Positions 48,491 through 57,560 of a stretch of 64,000 bases of DNA are shown here, in pieces; position 1 is the stretch's first letter; each line of letters starts with the position of its first letter. A program made the position numbers and the translations under genes. A model generated the notes under the pieces. That model was not told the DNA's origin and did not search any database. It saw only the letters and a program-made list of their open reading frames with translations. The DNA comes from an uncultured Cytophagales bacterium (lineage in GTDB: Bacteria; Bacteroidota; Bacteroidia; Cytophagales; Thermonemataceae), in contig CALEMF010000015.1 of assembly GCA_937911505.1 (NCBI GenBank), positions 124,001-188,000 on the forward strand, written 5' to 3'.

Positions 48491-49669
48491 ATGAAAAAAT
48501 GTATACTACTACTATTGCTTTGTTCGCTATGTTTCGGCGTTACTGCGCAAGAAGCACAGGAAGAAGATAAAAACCAACAACTGACCGACTCACTGAAAGC
48601 CTTGTTTATTCAATATAATGCACTAAGACAAGAAGTAAGTGCTACTAATAGCATTTTGAATAACATTACCGACAAGGACTTGACAGACGCGAGGGCTCGC
48701 TATAATAAAAGTGTGGAAAGTATTAAGTCTACTACTTACTTTGTAGAGGCAATGAATAAAAGCTTGAGTGCTTTAGAAGCTTCTTTATCGGCTACAGAAT
48801 ACTTTTCAGGGATTTCTGCCTTGAATAATCCAACCAACGACGAACTAGGCTTTAAGCTAGAAGATGAGATATTAATTCTGCTGGACAAAAATATTATTGA
48901 AAAGGCCAAAAAGATGAAAACCGCCTCTAAGTTTAAGCGCATCGTTTCTAATATCATCAATAATCCTATTACCAATTTTGTAGTATCGAGTGTTCCCGCG
49001 GTAAGTTCTATTTCTTCTGTAATCAACCTAACCAACAGCGTGGCCGTTACAGAAGGTAATATAGAACCAGAGGACTTAGAGAGCTTTCAAAAAGAACTCA
49101 AGAAGTATATTAATCATTATGAAGCACTTGCCAAAGCCAATAATACCCTAAACGATAATATCTCCAACCTAGATATTAAGGCGGATGCCTTGAAAAAACT
49201 TTTACAAGATTTCATCATTACCACTTCAGTTTATCTATACAAGATGGACAGAAGTCAAATGAGTGATCTCTCTCAAAATGAACTGATTGCGCAGCATTAT
49301 AATTACGTAAAAGTACAAGAGCATATTGCTGCTATCGAAAGGAAGTATCAAAAAGGTGGAAAGCTTTCTTATACAGGGCTTATAAGAGACGGTCGTCTTT
49401 CTTACTCTGTAGTAGGGCGTCAGAAGATAGATTTTATGGCAGAGCAATTAGAGCAACTCGTAAACGAATACCTCACCGCGCTCGATCAGTTTCATCAAAA
49501 TATTACTACTACCTTAGAAAAGGCACGCGAACTAAGCAAGGATAAAAATAAAATAGATAACAAAATTAAAACCCTTGACAAGCAATACGAGCAGGTGAGG
49601 TCTACTTTCCTTAATAATGTAGACTTAAAAACAATGAAACAGCGCCTCGACGCGATCCCTCGCTACTAG
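48491..49669 (+). CDS. Secreted coiled-coil protein, unrecognised
   Basis: 392 residues: signal peptide (residues ~1-19, ending VTAQ) and a nearly all-helical mature part with heptad-like spacing. A short non-helical patch at residues ~155-185 (ITNFVVSSVPAVSSISS) is hydrophobic enough to be a membrane hairpin. Family not recognised. Lies upstream of rpoN, separated by a terminator. Confidence 0.7.
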   Translation: MKKCILLLLLCSLCFGVTAQEAQEEDKNQQLTDSLKALFIQYNALRQEVSATNSILNNITDKDLTDARARYNKSVESIKSTTYFVEAMNKSLSALEASLSATEYFSGISALNNPTNDELGFKLEDEILILLDKNIIEKAKKMKTASKFKRIVSNIINNPITNFVVSSVPAVSSISSVINLTNSVAVTEGNIEPEDLESFQKELKKYINHYEALAKANNTLNDNISNLDIKADALKKLLQDFIITTSVYLYKMDRSQMSDLSQNELIAQHYNYVKVQEHIAAIERKYQKGGKLSYTGLIRDGRLSYSVVGRQKIDFMAEQLEQLVNEYLTALDQFHQNITTTLEKARELSKDKNKIDNKIKTLDKQYEQVRSTFLNNVDLKTMKQRLDAIPRY

Positions 49670-49684
49670 AAGGTAGCCGCCTTC

Positions 49685-49720
49685 AACAAAAAAGATGCCT
49701 GTTTTGTTTTTTTTCAAAAA
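49685..49720 (+). terminator. Terminator after the coiled-coil protein gene
   Basis: AACAAAA and TTTTGTT form a 7-bp stem with a 10-base loop, followed by a long T run. Confidence 0.6.
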
Positions 49721-49834
49721 TAACTAGATTTTTGTTTTTAAAAGTATCAACTTAGTTGTATCTTCAACGAGTTACTAGCACACCTTGACGATCAATTTTG
49801 TGCTATTGTTGATCCCTTGAAAACAAGAAACTAT

Positions 49835-51301
49835 ATGCAAAAGCTGTCTTTAAACCAAAGCTTACAACAGAAGCTTTCACCACAGCAAATACAATTTATC
49901 AAGTTGCTACAGATCCCTACGGCTGAGCTGAGAGCACGTGTGCTAGAAGAATTAGAGATAAACCCTACTTTAGAAGAAGGCAAAGATGAGCCTGAAAAGG
50001 ACGACCTACTTGGGAACGAAGCAGAAGAAAACTACGACGACGACAAGGAACCCGAAGAAGTAAACATAGACGACTATCTACAGGACGACGAAATCAGTGG
50101 CTATAAAATGCAAGGGGATAGTGGAGGGCAAGAAGAAGACAAAGAAATGCCCATCCCTATGACAACTACACTAATGGATGCGCTTGATAGACAACTGGGC
50201 TTCTTAAAGCTCGATGAGCGGCAAAAAATCATTGGACAGCAACTAATAGGCAGTATTGATGAAGATGGATACATCCGAAGAGATTTGAAAGCCATTGTGA
50301 ATGATATGGCTTTTGCCCAAAACATAGAAACCTCAGAAGAAGAAATAGAAGAAATTCTATTCCGAATTCAACGTTTCGATCCAGCCGGTATTGGCGCAAG
50401 GGATCTACAAGAGTGCTTGCTGCTACAGCTAGAGCGGCGCTTAGAAGGGGAAACGGACGCAGCAGAGCGCTATTATTTAGAAAAAGCTATGGAGGTGGTG
50501 GACAACCACTTTGAAGAGTTTACCAAAAAGCATTATCAAAAAATTAAAAAGCGCCTTGATGTAGACGATGAAACCCTCAAAGAAATCATCCAGCAAGTAA
50601 CCAAGCTCAACCCTAAGCCAGGCGATACCTTTAGTAATTTTGGTACAAGCCAGTACGTCATTCCAGATTTTATACTGAACAACAATAACGGTAAGCTAGA
50701 GATTACACTCAACTCTAAAAATGCGCCTGAGCTGCGCATTAGCCGCTCTTATGCAGAAATGCTCGATACGTACGATAAGAGCAACAAAAAAGACAAGGCT
50801 ATTAAGGAGACGGTGACGTTTGTGAAGCAAAAGCTAGATGCAGCCAAGTGGTTTATTGACGCCATTAAGCAGCGCCAGCAGACCTTACTCAAAACAATGC
50901 AAGCTATTCTCGACTATCAATATGAGTTTTTTCTGGAAGGAGATGAAAGCAAATTTAAACCGATGATCTTAAAAGACATTGCCGAACGCATCGACATGGA
51001 TATCTCTACTGTATCGCGGGTGGCCAATAGTAAGGCTATCCAAACAGATTTTGGCATCTATCCACTTAAATACTTTTTCTCAGAAGGTATCGCCACCGAC
51101 TCAGGCGAAGACGTAAGTAGTCGAGAGGTAAAGGCGAAGTTGAAAGAACTAGTAGACAACGAAAATAAGAAGAAGCCGCTTTCTGACGATAAACTTGAAA
51201 AGCTACTCAATGAAGAAGGCTATAAAATAGCACGTCGTACCGTGGCCAAATACCGCGAACAACTCAATATTCCTGTCGCTAGACTTAGAAAAGAACTGTA
51301 A
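49835..51301 (+). CDS. rpoN: RNA polymerase sigma-54 factor
   Basis: 488 residues from the ATG at 49835 (MQKLSLNQSLQQKLSPQQIQ, the usual Gln-rich start); the frame is open to the TTG at 49817. Domains: activator-interacting region (residues 1-~50), an acidic linker (~60-110), core-binding domain, and the DNA-binding part ending with the RpoN box ARRTVAKYRE. The stop is followed at once by the GTG of the next gene, so they are one transcript. Confidence 0.93.
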   Translation: MQKLSLNQSLQQKLSPQQIQFIKLLQIPTAELRARVLEELEINPTLEEGKDEPEKDDLLGNEAEENYDDDKEPEEVNIDDYLQDDEISGYKMQGDSGGQEEDKEMPIPMTTTLMDALDRQLGFLKLDERQKIIGQQLIGSIDEDGYIRRDLKAIVNDMAFAQNIETSEEEIEEILFRIQRFDPAGIGARDLQECLLLQLERRLEGETDAAERYYLEKAMEVVDNHFEEFTKKHYQKIKKRLDVDDETLKEIIQQVTKLNPKPGDTFSNFGTSQYVIPDFILNNNNGKLEITLNSKNAPELRISRSYAEMLDTYDKSNKKDKAIKETVTFVKQKLDAAKWFIDAIKQRQQTLLKTMQAILDYQYEFFLEGDESKFKPMILKDIAERIDMDISTVSRVANSKAIQTDFGIYPLKYFFSEGIATDSGEDVSSREVKAKLKELVDNENKKKPLSDDKLEKLLNEEGYKIARRTVAKYREQLNIPVARLRKEL

Positions 51302-51925
51302 GTGAACAAACAAATCGCCCAAGCCATATCGGTCGTTACGCATCCTTTGCTAATGCCCAGCCTACTCTTTTTAATACTACTCTATCAAGCACCTACTATG
51401 CTGCTAGGAATTCAAGAGAGTATCAGAGGCTCACTGATGCTAATTATTTTTATCTGTACTTTTGCAGTACCTTTTCTTGCCTTATTTATGCTGTATAGCT
51501 TACGGGTGATTAAAAACTTCCATTTGCCCACTAAAGAAGAGCGGCTTGTCCCCTTTATGATGACTACGTTGCTGTATGCCATCCTTACTTTCTTTTTGAA
51601 TAAAATACAGGCTAATATAGACTATAAGATTGTTTACATCTTTTTTGGGATTACCCTTTCAGGCTCCTTACTTACCGTAGTTACCTACTTCTGGAAGATA
51701 AGTGCCCATACCTTAGCACTCGGTGGCATTATCGGGACACTATTTGTGTTCGCTTTTAGAACAGGCGATCGTGCCTTACTTTTACCTATCACTCTCCTAA
51801 CGCTGCTGGCAGGTGTTACCGTAAGTGCGCGCTTGGCGCTCGATGCCCATAAGATAAATGAACTTTGGAGCGCTTTTCTGATGGGTAGCGTGGTGAATGC
51901 TGCTTGTCTATTGTGGTTTTACTAG
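51302..51925 (+). CDS. Membrane protein, unrecognised
   Basis: 207 residues with six or so membrane segments, starting at GTG directly after the rpoN stop. Conserved-looking parts are the basic NFHLPTKEERLVPF loop and the ISAHTLALGG...ALDAHKINELW part, which recall membrane proteins of the PAP2 type in Bacteroidota, but the phosphatase motifs are not complete. Function unknown; coupling to rpoN is common in the phylum by my recollection. Confidence 0.75.
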   Translation: MNKQIAQAISVVTHPLLMPSLLFLILLYQAPTMLLGIQESIRGSLMLIIFICTFAVPFLALFMLYSLRVIKNFHLPTKEERLVPFMMTTLLYAILTFFLNKIQANIDYKIVYIFFGITLSGSLLTVVTYFWKISAHTLALGGIIGTLFVFAFRTGDRALLLPITLLTLLAGVTVSARLALDAHKINELWSAFLMGSVVNAACLLWFY

Positions 51926-51951
51926 ACTGCAACAAAAATTTGACTAAAACA

Positions 51952-51983
51952 TTGGGGATATTAATAGGCAATTGCTATATTTG
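51952..51983 (+). promoter_or_regulatory. tRNA-Arg promoter
   Basis: TTG at 51952-51954, a 21-base spacer, TATATTTG at 51976-51983, then 14 bases to the tRNA. Confidence 0.65.
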
Positions 51984-51997
51984 CCCTCCCAAATAAT

Positions 51998-52071
51998 GTT
52001 CTCGTAGCTCAACTGGATAGAGCACCTGACTACGGATCAGGAGGTTTGGGGTTCGACTCCCTACGAGAACA
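51998..52071 (+). tRNA. tRNA-Arg (ACG)
   Basis: Acceptor GTTCTCG/CGAGAAC, D stem GCTC/GAGC, anticodon stem CCTGA/TCAGG with loop CTACGGA (anticodon ACG) and a normal T arm with GTTCGACTC. The CCA end is not encoded. This is the likely housekeeping copy; another tRNA-Arg(ACG) with a different body is at 59060. Confidence 0.95.
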
Positions 52072-52076
52072 CTACG

Positions 52077-52116
52077 AAGCCCTTTTGCTAGCTGTAAAGG
52101 GGCTTTCCTGTTTTTA
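52077..52116 (+). terminator. Terminator after tRNA-Arg
   Basis: AAGCCCTTTT pairs with AAAGGGGCTT (10 bp, one G-U) and is followed by a T-rich tract. Confidence 0.8.
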
Positions 52117-52442
52117 GGGACAAACGGAGGGACAAACATCTTCGGGGCGGATGTCTATCTTGTCTTCTTATGTGCATGACCATTGGCACAACATCAGCTT
52201 AGATATTTTCTAGGGGGCTTGCGAACCTATCATAGATTTTATAAACTGTCTGCCTTTCAAGAAGGATCAGAAGTCCTATCAAAAAGTACAATTCTTGAAT
52301 ATATTTCATCTTTTTTCTTAAAAATGAGCCCTTGAGGGATGATTATTGAGGTAATAAGTACAACAAATTGAAAGGTTATCATTCAGCTTACCTGCTCATC
52401 TCATAAAAGACTGACCACAGCACTTTAAAAACATTAAATGAT
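52117..52442 (+). other. Intergenic after tRNA-Arg with GGGACAAAC direct repeat
   Basis: GGGACAAAC occurs twice, 3 bases apart (52118 and 52130). This kind of sequence next to a tRNA recalls attachment or integrase remnants, but no integrase is present. The rest is AT-rich with no gene seen. Confidence 0.35.
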
Positions 52443-54323
52443 ATGATAAAAATTACTTTTTTTTGGCTTTGTATGCTACTACTTACTGATGTAGCCCTAG
52501 CCCAAAAACCTACTTGGGTATCCAATCGCCCTAATAGCGCTTCGCACTACATTGGTGTAGCGTCTGCTTCTAAAAACAACACCAATTATCAAACAATTGC
52601 GAAGAGAAATGCCCTTAACGACCTTCTAAGTGAAATTCGGGTAACTATTCAGAGTGTTTCTATCCTTAATCAAATGGATAAAAATGGTACTTTTAAGGAA
52701 GAGTACCAATCGACCATCAAAGCAACTGTAGCTGATGAAATCGAAAACTTAGAACTTGTAGATACCTACGAAGACCAAGAAAACTATTGGATTTATTACC
52801 GAATTCTAAAGTCAGAATATGCTAACCAAAAGCAACGCAACCGAGAAAAAGCCCAACGGATGGCGCTGCAATTCTATGAAAGAGCACAAAATGCCGAAAA
52901 ATCAAAAAACTATGTCACCGCCATTGATTTTTATTTGCAATCCCTGCTAGCCATTAAAGCCTATTGGGGAGAAAACATAGAAGTGACTTACCAAGGTAAA
53001 TCCATTTATTTGGCTGTAGATAGTTATGCCAACTTGCAAGAGCTTTTAGATAAAATCAACTTGGTACCTAATGTAAATGCCCTCAACTTTTCTTCGAACA
53101 TTGAGAATAAACTATTGGTGATCAAAGTAGAAGACCAAGAGAATGTAGCCATTGCTAAGATACCTTTGTTGGTAACCTATTTACCTCAAAAAGCGAATCT
53201 GAATAATTATTACTCAAATGAGAAAGGAGAGGCGAACATCACCGTTACGCCCAGCAATAATGGTAATTTCAATCAAATAGAAGCACGTTTAAACCTACAG
53301 AATTTCTCGAAAGGCAGCTCTGACGATAGATACTATAAGTATTTAATGCAGAGTTTGCGAAGCCCCACACAAAAAGTAGATGTGACAATTCCTAACAACT
53401 TGGACGCTACTTCCAATCGGGTTGCGGGCGATCTATTTCCTTTTAATCTAGATTATTTGAATGTAGACTTTAGTAATGCGGATAGTTATACGTTTAAAAA
53501 CCTTCGACTGGTACCCATTAGAGCTAAGGGCAATTTTAAGCAAATTGTGGGTAACTTAGGTTACTATATTGCCTTACAAGAAGCGATGGATACAGACAAG
53601 GTTGCTATTAGTGAAGTGAATAGAAGTGGGAGAGTCAATACTTTACTAGTAAGAAATTTATCAAGCGATACGTTATTTGTGATGTCAGGAGAAATTTTGA
53701 TAGGTGGTAAGCAAGACAGAGTAATTGCCAGTGATATGCTCATACCCCCCAACAGTGGGCAGGTAAAGCTACCCGTGTATTGTGTGGAGAAGGGGCGTTG
53801 GAAATATAAAAATAATGGTAACGACGCTAAGTTTACCGAATATTATGGGATGGCCAATGATCACCTGAGAGACATTATAGATCACCAAAAAGGGCAGCAA
53901 GCGGTCTGGAAGGAAGTTTCTAAAACCAATAAGAAAGATAATGTTGCCAGCAGGACGGATGCCTACACCGCCCACGCCAATAACCGCAGGTTTCGACAAA
54001 GAGAGCAAGCGTATATTAGCTTTTTTAACAACCTCTTTAACGACCAAAATGATGTAATTGGGGTGATTGCAGTCACTGGCAATCAAATAGAGGGAGCAGA
54101 TTTATTCATTTCTAATCGGCTTTTCAAACAAGAATACAGAAAACTCATCTACGCCTATTTGGATGATGCTATCACCTATGGCGCTCCGGTGAATGTACAA
54201 AAAAGCACCATCGATAACTATGTGAATCAACTACTCAACCCCCAGTTGCAACAAAACTTTGTTCAAGAGAAGGGGCAAGCTTTCCGAAGAGGTGATCAGG
54301 TGATTCATATAGCTGTTTATTAA
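52443..54323 (+). CDS. LPP20-like N-terminus fused to ARPP-1-like domain, secreted
   Basis: 626 residues. Signal peptide (residues 1-20, ending ALAQ). Residues ~21-130 resemble LPP20 lipoproteins (KPTWVSNRPNSASHYIGVA, then AKRNALNDLLSEI), but the lipid Cys is missing. Residues ~130-180 look like a TPR-type helical pair. The C-terminal ~280 residues contain NTLLVRNLSSDTLFVMSGEI, LIGGKQDRV and PVYCVEKGRW, the core of the ARPP-1 family, whose function is unknown. A small, unusual combination. It is alone between the tRNA region and the REP island. Confidence 0.7.
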   Translation: MIKITFFWLCMLLLTDVALAQKPTWVSNRPNSASHYIGVASASKNNTNYQTIAKRNALNDLLSEIRVTIQSVSILNQMDKNGTFKEEYQSTIKATVADEIENLELVDTYEDQENYWIYYRILKSEYANQKQRNREKAQRMALQFYERAQNAEKSKNYVTAIDFYLQSLLAIKAYWGENIEVTYQGKSIYLAVDSYANLQELLDKINLVPNVNALNFSSNIENKLLVIKVEDQENVAIAKIPLLVTYLPQKANLNNYYSNEKGEANITVTPSNNGNFNQIEARLNLQNFSKGSSDDRYYKYLMQSLRSPTQKVDVTIPNNLDATSNRVAGDLFPFNLDYLNVDFSNADSYTFKNLRLVPIRAKGNFKQIVGNLGYYIALQEAMDTDKVAISEVNRSGRVNTLLVRNLSSDTLFVMSGEILIGGKQDRVIASDMLIPPNSGQVKLPVYCVEKGRWKYKNNGNDAKFTEYYGMANDHLRDIIDHQKGQQAVWKEVSKTNKKDNVASRTDAYTAHANNRRFRQREQAYISFFNNLFNDQNDVIGVIAVTGNQIEGADLFISNRLFKQEYRKLIYAYLDDAITYGAPVNVQKSTIDNYVNQLLNPQLQQNFVQEKGQAFRRGDQVIHIAVY

Positions 54324-54581
54324 GCGTAAGTGATTTATACAACACAAAAAAACACGTTAATGAAGCACTCCTATCCCCAAGTAGGAGAATGACTACGTTT
54401 GTATAGGACTAGGGCGCATTATTTTAGAAATAATAAATGCTGTAAAGTAAGTAACTACTTGTTGGCTCATTTACTTTAAGTAAAAAGAGAGTATACCTTA
54501 GAGATATTGCGCCTGAGGAAAAATCTCGTACTAAGTAGGATAAGCTTCTTAAGGCTACATCGTTTACTTACGAAATGCCGT

Positions 54582-54943
54582 TTATTCCTTTTTCTTATAC
54601 GTATAATGGAAATCAACCTTTGCATTTGGGACAAGGCTTTTCAGATAATCAGCAAATTGCTTATCAGAAGTACTTTCAAACATCTCCCACACCCTAATTT
54701 CCTTTAGAGAACGAAGGTTTTTAAGAAAATCATCCATACCAGGATAAGCTTGATGAGAATTGAGGTAAATTACTTCAAGCTGAGTGAGCGTGCTACCAAA
54801 ATCTTTTGGGAAATCAATCACTAAACCTCTTATGTCAAGCTTTTCCAGTTGCGTCAATTGTGCCATTGATTCAGGGAAGGTAACGAATCCTACGGTTGTT
54901 TTTAAACTCAAACTTTTCAGATTGGACAAGTTCCCCAGCTCCC
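54582..54943 (-). pseudogene. Leucine-rich repeat protein, 5' end cut off at REP
   Basis: About 120 residues with LRR units: LGNLSNLKSLSLK, MAQLTQLEKLDIRG, STLTQLEVIYLNS and LKNLRSLKEIRVWE. The frame continues upstream of the TTG at 54929 with LRR-like ELGNL up to about 54943, exactly where the REP hairpin (54944-54972) starts; the frame then meets a stop inside the REP. So it is the 3' remnant of a longer LRR gene whose 5' part was lost when the REP/RAYT unit arrived. Confidence 0.65.
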
Positions 54944-54972
54944 CTCTCTGGTCTTAGCGTCTCGCTGAGACC
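54944..54972 (-). repeat. REP hairpin 1 (inverted relative to REPs 2-4)
   Basis: Minus strand reads GGTCTCAGCGAGACGCTAAG then ACCAGAGAG: stem GGTCT/AGACC with inner AGCG/CGCT, a C-A mismatch and an AGA loop. It ends 9 bases before the RAYT stop codon. Confidence 0.85.
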
Positions 54973-54981
54973 TCATACCCA

Positions 54982-55533
54982 TTAGTACAAAAGGTATAAA
55001 TCTATCATACCTTTTTCGCCACAATAATCCATAGCACTACTATATTTCCAGTGTTGCGCTTCCTCTACGAAACCAGCTTCAACTGGGTTTTGGTGAATAT
55101 AATCTACTCTTTGCTTTAGCTTTTCATTACTATTAAGTTCAATAGGATGGTTATGTTGTAACCAAAACTGAAACCCTTTATTGTTAGATAGCTTTTGACC
55201 TGCTCTTTCCATCATCCACAACATCCAATCTTTTCTGCTCTCTTGAGGACTATGTTGTATATATTTTCTAATGTGTCGTGAGGTATAGCTTTTCAAGTCC
55301 CTGATAGTATCCGCTAATTGATGATCTTCCTCTATGCCAACTATCAAGTGTATGTGACTGGTCATGATGACCCAGGCCCCTACTATAAGCCCTTTTTCTT
55401 TTTGGCAATAGCGTATCGACTCCAAAAATATATCCTTATATTCATTTCTGATGAATACATCTATCCAATGTACAACGGTGAAAGTGACGAAATAAAAGTG
55501 ATTTTGACTGCGAATAGCGTATTTTCTGCTCAT
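54982..55533 (-). CDS. REP-associated tyrosine transposase (RAYT)
   Basis: 183 residues, full length. The HUH motif is HIHLIVG and the catalytic Tyr lies in YIHQNPVEAGFV, both typical of the IS200/IS605-like TnpA_REP family. N-terminal FYFVTFTVV matches. The gene is flanked by REP hairpins in both directions, as expected of an active RAYT/REP unit. RAYTs cut REP hairpins as single strands; their cell role is debated. Confidence 0.92.
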   Translation of the reverse strand: MSRKYAIRSQNHFYFVTFTVVHWIDVFIRNEYKDIFLESIRYCQKEKGLIVGAWVIMTSHIHLIVGIEEDHQLADTIRDLKSYTSRHIRKYIQHSPQESRKDWMLWMMERAGQKLSNNKGFQFWLQHNHPIELNSNEKLKQRVDYIHQNPVEAGFVEEAQHWKYSSAMDYCGEKGMIDLYLLY

Positions 55534-55603
55534 AAAATGAAGCTTAGGGTTTTAAAATAGCTATTTTAATGATTAGGTGCAAGGTGAGCGAGTTTTTGAT
55601 CTT

Positions 55604-55632
55604 GGTCTCAGCGAGACGCTAAGACCAGAGAG
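55604..55632 (+). repeat. REP hairpin 2
   Basis: GGTCTCAGCGAGACGCTAAG followed by ACCAGAGAG, identical core to REP 1 but on the plus strand, upstream of the RAYT start. Confidence 0.85.
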
Positions 55633-55655
55633 AGTGTTTGATCTGGGTCGTTTTT

Positions 55656-55684
55656 GGTCTCAGCGAGATGCTAAGACCAGAGAG
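55656..55684 (+). repeat. REP hairpin 3
   Basis: Same element with one change (AGCGAGATGCT), which turns a G-C pair in the inner stem into a G-U pair and so keeps the fold. Confidence 0.85.
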
Positions 55685-55753
55685 GGGGATAAGATAAGTG
55701 AAAGAAAGGGGACTGGAGGTACTAGATTTGAGTAGTTCCTTTTTTCTGGTTTT

Positions 55754-55782
55754 GGTCTCAGCGAGACGCTAAGACCAGAGAG
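55754..55782 (+). repeat. REP hairpin 4
   Basis: Same core as REP 2. REPs 2-4 are spaced about 50 and 100 bases apart in the 331-bp gap between the RAYT and the next gene; nothing else is seen in that gap. Confidence 0.85.
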
Positions 55783-55864
55783 GGAGGGGATTCGAAATGG
55801 CATATCTCACACAATGTCACGCTAATCCTTCATCTCTAAAGCTAACCACTCAATAAAGAAATCA

Positions 55865-56155
55865 ATGAATAAAAAAATAGTAGTAGCTGAAAGGCGATTT
55901 GAAATTGTGCCAAAAGATGGCAATGAAAATGTGAACAGGGTAACGATTCGGTTTTTCATCCCCTCTGAAAACCAAGAAAATGAATGGGTATGCCCATTTG
56001 AAATTGAAGCGCCTGGATATAAGAAGACGAAAGAAATATACGGTGTAGACAGCTTCCAAGCACTGTCTTTGTCCATTGAAGTAGGGAAAGCCTCTATAGA
56101 AGCACTGAAAAACCAATACCAGTTTAGTTTCAAAGAGGAAAACCTATGGATATAG
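55865..56155 (+). CDS. Small DUF6968-like protein
   Basis: 96 residues, no signal peptide. The pattern AERRFEIVPK, VTIRFFIPSE, WVCPFEIEAPG and IYGVDSFQALSLSIE is like short proteins grouped as DUF6968; this is recalled, not searched. Function unknown. It stands next to the REP island and may be part of an accessory region. Confidence 0.6.
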   Translation: MNKKIVVAERRFEIVPKDGNENVNRVTIRFFIPSENQENEWVCPFEIEAPGYKKTKEIYGVDSFQALSLSIEVGKASIEALKNQYQFSFKEENLWI

Positions 56156-56312
56156 GTATAAATGGAGAAGTTTACTGCTTGAGGTTTGTAGTCACGAACT
56201 TTCTATTGTAAAGTTTTAAGTACTTAAATGCTACAGGAACGTGAGCGTTGTTGATTGGTTCCATACGAACACAAATAGGTTATGTATTATTTAAATAGGT
56301 TGCTTACGTTTT

Positions 56313-56367
56313 AAAAAGTATGAAAGCCTTCCCTCTTAATTGAGAGAAAGGCTTTCATACTTTTTAG
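56313..56367. terminator. Strong bidirectional terminator
   Basis: AAAAAGTATGAAAGCCTT and AAGGCTTTCATACTTTTT form a perfect 18-bp stem, continued by CTCT/AGAG, between two convergent genes. Confidence 0.9.
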
Positions 56368-56376
56368 ATTGTATAT

Positions 56377-57390
56377 CTACAGCGGTCTATTTACAATTAC
56401 CGTAAGGATATCATTCGCTTCGTCATAGTGTTGGTCTACCATATCAGAACGCAGCTCATAAGGCGCTACACCTAATAGGCTAGCTAACTCACTAGAAAGT
56501 TCAGTATCTTCGAGCGTTACTGCCTCTATGCCCATTTGTACAAACTGCACATATAGGCTTGATTGATTACTAGAAAAAGCATAGATACCTTCTATAAAAG
56601 GATGAGGGGTTGGACGTACTTCTACTACAGACCCAACATAGAAAACATCTTGATTAATTTCGTGCGCTTTAAACGCTTCGGATAGATCAAAGCTTGTCTC
56701 CAACAAACTGTTCAGACTGCCATCGAAAGCGTCAGTAGTCAAAGTTGCAACAGGCACTTCATAAGTAACGGGGTAACTTTGTACTGCCACCACTGCATTG
56801 TAGGTTTGGTTCTCTTCATTGAAGATAACAGGATATTTTCCAGCAGGAATAACGTTACCACTCAAGCCATAATTTTCGACTACGGCTGGATCAAGCATCA
56901 CACTACCAGCTACCTCGTAAACCTCTTGATTAATTACACCCTCAATCCCTTCATAAAACTGCTCAAAAACGATGCGCTCGTTCCCAGGAACTAGTATTTT
57001 TCCGCGAAAACCTTCCACATCTAGTTGATCAGCGTAACGATCAAATATACTTGAATTCACTGATTCAAGTATTTCAAGAGGGTCAAAAAGGTCATCTAAG
57101 GCAGGTATGTTACAGAAGCCTTCAAATTCTACACATATCTTTCTTCCTGTTTTTGCCCTACATTCACCTCGTCCTGCTGAACGACATACTTTAGAGCCGA
57201 AGTTATTAAACCCTACGGTGATTTCTTCAGTATAACAAATCGTTTGCGGTCCGCATAAGTTAGTACTTCTGGCTTGGGTACTTTGTGAATTTTGAGGAGA
57301 AGTAATGATTTCCTCATTTTCACAGGCAGTAAAAGTAACAGCTATCAATAACCCGATTGAGAGCAGTAATTTACGTTGTTTTTGTAACAT
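56377..57390 (-). CDS. Lipoprotein, unrecognised
   Basis: 337 residues. Lipobox VTFTAC (Cys 23). A Cys-rich segment follows (LCGPQTICYTEEI, KVCRSAGRGECRAK, GRKICVEFEGFCN; six or more Cys at residues ~46-90), then a mixed alpha/beta part. Family not recognised. The Cys pairs suggest disulphides in the surface-exposed part. Confidence 0.75.
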   Translation of the reverse strand: MLQKQRKLLLSIGLLIAVTFTACENEEIITSPQNSQSTQARSTNLCGPQTICYTEEITVGFNNFGSKVCRSAGRGECRAKTGRKICVEFEGFCNIPALDDLFDPLEILESVNSSIFDRYADQLDVEGFRGKILVPGNERIVFEQFYEGIEGVINQEVYEVAGSVMLDPAVVENYGLSGNVIPAGKYPVIFNEENQTYNAVVAVQSYPVTYEVPVATLTTDAFDGSLNSLLETSFDLSEAFKAHEINQDVFYVGSVVEVRPTPHPFIEGIYAFSSNQSSLYVQFVQMGIEAVTLEDTELSSELASLLGVAPYELRSDMVDQHYDEANDILTVIVNRPL

Positions 57391-57560
57391 TTTTGGTTTG
57401 GTTTTAAATGTTTAAATAGTTGAAAATTTACTGTTTAGTAAATGGGTAGGTATATTATCATAAGCCTGAGTTGTTTGTTCGTCTTTGTTATGTAGTACAA
57501 AAGAGTCAAATGGATTGGCTCAAAAGAATTGAAAAAAGTGATAAGTGTTTTACCACTTAA

